From assembly GCA_022563135.1 (NCBI GenBank), contig JADFNZ010000086.1, positions 1-6,957 on the forward strand: a DNA stretch of 6,957 nt, in the 5' to 3' direction. The translations under genes were made by a program, and so were the position numbers. Shown here piece by piece: positions 4,644 to 6,957 of the stretch; positions within the stretch are counted from its first letter, which is position 1, and every line of letters starts with the position of its first letter. The stretch comes from Chloroflexota bacterium. GTDB lineage: Bacteria > Chloroflexota > Dehalococcoidia > DSTF01 > RBG-16-68-14. The notes under the pieces are model-generated. The model made no database searches. It was not told the DNA's origin and saw only the letters and a program-made list of their open reading frames with translations.

Positions 4644-6629
4644 CTACACCCTCCCCAGCAGCAGCCGCTGCTCGTAGCGCGGCCGCTTGCCCTTCCGCGT
4701 GTAGCGGAGATCAATGCCGGCAACGCGGAACGGCGCGCTGACCAGCGACAAGTGGGGATCCGTCAGCGCAATAACATCGTAGATCTCCTGGCCGCAGTTC
4801 ACGGGCGTGACGACCTCACCACGTGGCACCGCAAGCGCCTCCTGCCGGAGCACCACCGCCGCCCGGTCCTGGGCCAGCGCGTCCGTATCCAGATTCTTGT
4901 CGACCACCTGGCGAAGCTGATCGTGACGGTCGTCGATCTCCGGCCAGTCGAACGCCTCCGCCATCCGGCCATCCCCGAACGCCTGCGCGCGATTCGAGCC
5001 AAGCGCGGCCGTCGTGACACGCGCGCGAAAGACAGCGTGATCCGTGCCGTACGCGTAATCGACCGCATCGCCAGGCTTGGGCTCGCTGAGCGTCGCCGTT
5101 TCGCGGCTGATCACCAGCACGTCCGGCGCCATCGACAGCAGCCGCCGTACCGCGCCCAGCCCACTCTCGCCGGGGTGAATCGTGAACGCCGGCTTGAACG
5201 TGAGCGCGGTGATGCTGGCGCCCACGGCGAGCTTTTCGAGCCCCGCACGGCCGAGCACGAAGGTGAGGATCTGTGAGATCGTCGACTCTCCGGCCGCCCA
5301 GGAATGCTGGCGGCGGGCGCGCCACCCCTCCAGCAACGACCAGCGATCGGCGGCATGGATGACGAGCGTCGCTCCGCCGCCCTCGGTCGTCTGCTCGATC
5401 CGCTCGATCGAGTACGTCAGACCGGAGGAGATCTCCTGCCCGGCCGGTGTGACGAAGCCCGGGCTGATCGCCAGGTCGGCGCCCGGTCGAATGGCCGCGA
5501 ACGAACCTCCCGCAAGATCGCTGTAGCGCGCGTCATCGTTGCGCAGCACCACCTGCGCGCGGCCGCCCTGGCGGCGCAGTTCGATCTCCAGTTCGATCAC
5601 ATCCCCGCTCAGATCGAGCGCCGTTGCCCCATACGGCGCTCGCCAGACGCCATACGGGGCCGTGAGCCAGGCGTGGGCAATGTTGCCCGTGACCGCCGGC
5701 CCGAAGTTCGCTTCTAGATCGAACGGGACCGGCTCCCGCCAGGCGTTCGCACCGAAGAGCTGCAGCGGGTTGAACCACGACGCGTAGGGCCGCGAGGAGG
5801 CGACGCTGCCCACGTTCTTCTCCAGATAGAAGAGCCGGTGCGTGTCCAGCGCCGTGATGGCCGGCGTGTGGAAGTCGATACTGGAGTCCTTGTCAGCAAT
5901 CTCCACCTCACTCAGCGGCGACCAGGTATCGATCGTTTGGATGAAGCCATCGCCGAAGGTCGCCGTCCAAACGCGGTGGTTTCCGCCGGCATCGGAACCC
6001 GTGATCACCACGTGCCAGTCGCCGAAGTGGGTGACCGCGAGGCCCGTGATCCCGCCGACCGCCGCGCTGTTGCTCCAGAGCGCCGCCGCTCCCCAGACAG
6101 AGCTGACCCGCTTGATCGCATAGACGTCGCCGGTGCCGGCGGGATTGTAGATGATCAGAGCGTCGCCGTTGCTCTTCATCATCGCGGCCACCCAGGCGTG
6201 CGTGCTCGTTGCGATCGTCTGCACCAAGCCCCAGCTCGCGCCGAAGTTATTGCTCTCGCGCACCTCCAGCGAGGCGGAGCCGGCCTTGCGGTAGGTGAGC
6301 AGCGCGTTCGTCCCGCTGGCGGCGAGGGCGATCCCGGCATCGAACGTGGAGCCGAGTGCGCTTGAACCCGCGAAGCCGGTGTTCTCGTCCGGGTTCGGGG
6401 CCCGCTGATAGCGGAGCGTCGGGATGGGCGGGTCGAGCCACGCCCGCAGGAGCGAACCATCGCCTGGCATCGCTGCCGCGTGATGGTTGTCCGGCTCGTT
6501 TCCGGTGTACAACCGCTGCCAGCGCAGGTTCGTCACGCCTGCCACCTCGTCGATCACGGTGACGCCAACGTGGGGAACCGCACTGGCGGACTTCTGAGCC
6601 GCGAGCAGTGTGGCGCTGATCGTACGCAT
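4644..6629 (-). CDS. Phage tail/baseplate-type protein with sialidase-like propeller region
   Basis: This 661-residue protein seems to have three parts. Residues 1-65 form an N-terminal piece (LLAAQKSAS; LRWQRLYTG; AAAMPGDGSLLRA). Residues about 85-330 are beta-rich repeats like a propeller, with one Asp-box-type motif SNNFGASW (126-133; Asn in place of the usual Asp) as in BNR/sialidase proteins. Residues about 340-661 resemble a tail hub: VVLRNDDARYSDL (360-372), AADRWSLLEGW (426-436), FTIHPGESGLGAVRRLL (482-498), a long charged helix near 567-600 and a basic C-terminus. Known hub proteins form a ring at the tail tip; a propeller there would suit receptor or glycan binding. No signal peptide or membrane segment is seen. 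The ATG is 3 bases after the upstream stop, with no clear ribosome binding site, so coupling is likely. The tail role is inferred from fold pattern and packing. Confidence 0.65.
   Translation of the reverse strand: MRTISATLLAAQKSASAVPHVGVTVIDEVAGVTNLRWQRLYTGNEPDNHHAAAMPGDGSLLRAWLDPPIPTLRYQRAPNPDENTGFAGSSALGSTFDAGIALAASGTNALLTYRKAGSASLEVRESNNFGASWGLVQTIATSTHAWVAAMMKSNGDALIIYNPAGTGDVYAIKRVSSVWGAAALWSNSAAVGGITGLAVTHFGDWHVVITGSDAGGNHRVWTATFGDGFIQTIDTWSPLSEVEIADKDSSIDFHTPAITALDTHRLFYLEKNVGSVASSRPYASWFNPLQLFGANAWREPVPFDLEANFGPAVTGNIAHAWLTAPYGVWRAPYGATALDLSGDVIELEIELRRQGGRAQVVLRNDDARYSDLAGGSFAAIRPGADLAISPGFVTPAGQEISSGLTYSIERIEQTTEGGGATLVIHAADRWSLLEGWRARRQHSWAAGESTISQILTFVLGRAGLEKLAVGASITALTFKPAFTIHPGESGLGAVRRLLSMAPDVLVISRETATLSEPKPGDAVDYAYGTDHAVFRARVTTAALGSNRAQAFGDGRMAEAFDWPEIDDRHDQLRQVVDKNLDTDALAQDRAAVVLRQEALAVPRGEVVTPVNCGQEIYDVIALTDPHLSLVSAPFRVAGIDLRYTRKGKRPRYEQRLLLGRV
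4649..4656 (-). promoter_or_regulatory. Ribosome binding site of the small OB-fold-like gene
   Basis: GGGGAGGG on the minus strand, 7 bases before the ATG at 4641, lies inside the last codons of the tail gene. It supports translation of the 70-residue protein and its start. Confidence 0.8.
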
Positions 6630-6632
6630 CGT

Positions 6633-6957
6633 CTACAGCGGCCCCGGGTCCGTGAACTGCGACGTGAGCCTCCGGTCCACCGGCGAGTAGAGACGGGCCG
6701 TTCTCGTTCGATTCGCCTCCGGCAATAGGCGGAGCTGCTCCTTGAACGCGGCCAGGCGCACCCGGCCGAACTCCATGTAGCGCCCCCACACCTCATCGCC
6801 GCCCACATTCAGCCGGTTGCTGGCGAACGAGGCCCACTCCAGCGCCGCGTAGCCGGCCGCGCCCGTCGCGATGATGTCATCGTGCGTGGCCGGGAACGTG
6901 ACCGTGCCGTTAATCGCCTGCGTCTTGTGCCAGTAGATGTGTACGTTCTGCGAGCCG
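6633..6957 (-). CDS. C-terminal part of an unidentified phage-type protein (5' end outside window)
   Basis: An open minus-strand frame enters from the right edge and ends in TAG at 6633-6635, giving 107 visible residues without a required start. The readable parts are HIYWHKTQAINGTVTFPATHDD, an Ala-rich helix with TGAAGYAALEWASF, then VWGRYMEFGRVRLAAFKEQLRLL and a basic, Pro-ending tail. It lies 3 bases before the tail-protein start, so it belongs to the same operon. The mix of a beta segment and a long amphipathic helix resembles phage structural proteins, but no family was recognised. Confidence 0.7.
   Translation of the reverse strand, partial: GSQNVHIYWHKTQAINGTVTFPATHDDIIATGAAGYAALEWASFASNRLNVGGDEVWGRYMEFGRVRLAAFKEQLRLLPEANRTRTARLYSPVDRRLTSQFTDPGPL

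Larger units (their letters stand above)
4429..6957 (-). mobile_element. Distal end of a phage-tail-type gene cluster (prophage or tail-like particle), truncated by the window
   Basis: Three minus-strand genes are spaced by 2-3 bases. The middle one encodes a large tail/baseplate-type protein and the last a small OB-fold-like baseplate-type protein; this dense late-operon packing is typical of phage morphogenesis modules. The cluster stops against the PAP2 gene. No integrase, capsid gene, tRNA or attachment repeat is visible here, so intact prophage, remnant, gene transfer agent and phage-derived particle cannot be told apart. Confidence 0.55.

Noticed and set aside
4611..5276. Plus-strand open frame of 221 codons opposite the tail gene.
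   Set aside because: Arg-rich low-complexity translation with no recognisable domain; it mirrors the real minus-strand gene.
5838..6365. Plus-strand open frame of 175 codons opposite the tail gene.
   Set aside because: Shadow frame with no ribosome binding site or domain pattern.
1..6957. tRNA, rRNA, CRISPR array or insertion sequence.
   Set aside because: No cloverleaf, spaced direct repeats, transposase frame or terminal inverted repeats were seen on reading both strands.

Overview
This is a GC-rich bacterial chromosome segment. It carries housekeeping genes (acyl-CoA dehydrogenase, adenosine deaminase family enzyme, ruvB, a PAP2 phosphatase) and ends in a compact run of phage-tail-type genes. 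The best taxonomic guess is a Chloroflexota-like organism (Thermomicrobia or relatives) or another high-GC lineage. That guess rests only on the general look of the proteins, especially the small winged-helix regulator and the tail protein, and it is weak.

Layout, left to right. (1) 2-727, plus strand: the C-terminal part of an acyl-CoA dehydrogenase, followed after 3 bases by an adenosine/adenine-deaminase-family gene (731-1687). (2) 1705-2016, minus strand: a 103-residue winged-helix regulator that converges on the deaminase gene. (3) 2017-2634: a regulator-rich unit built around a 68-residue CsrA homologue (2314-2520). It has two plus-strand sigma-70-type promoters, a perfect inverted repeat over the second -35 box, a long leader hairpin, several GGA motifs and a near-perfect CsrA consensus site overlapping the csrA start codon. 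After the gene come a foldable 65-nt element and a strong intrinsic terminator. (4) 2665-3702, minus strand: ruvB, divergent from a PAP2-family membrane phosphatase (3783-4424, plus strand) whose mRNA looks nearly leaderless. (5) 4429-6957, minus strand: three tightly packed genes read leftward. These are the 3' end of an unidentified phage-type gene, a 661-residue tail/baseplate protein with a sialidase-like propeller, and a 70-residue OB-fold-like protein. They look like the distal end of a prophage or other tail-like particle cluster; it converges on the PAP2 gene with only 4 bases between the stop codons.

How it works together. The csrA locus looks like a self-contained post-transcriptional circuit. 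CsrA family proteins bind GGA in RNA, and this mRNA carries a CsrA-consensus match of 11/12 positions ending in the AUG, so CsrA should repress its own translation. The neighbouring divergent winged-helix gene shares the same intergenic region and may control the promoters. The housekeeping genes have no obvious functional link to each other beyond the possible two-gene acyl-CoA dehydrogenase/deaminase operon. No tRNA, rRNA, CRISPR array, insertion sequence or recognisable attachment site was seen.
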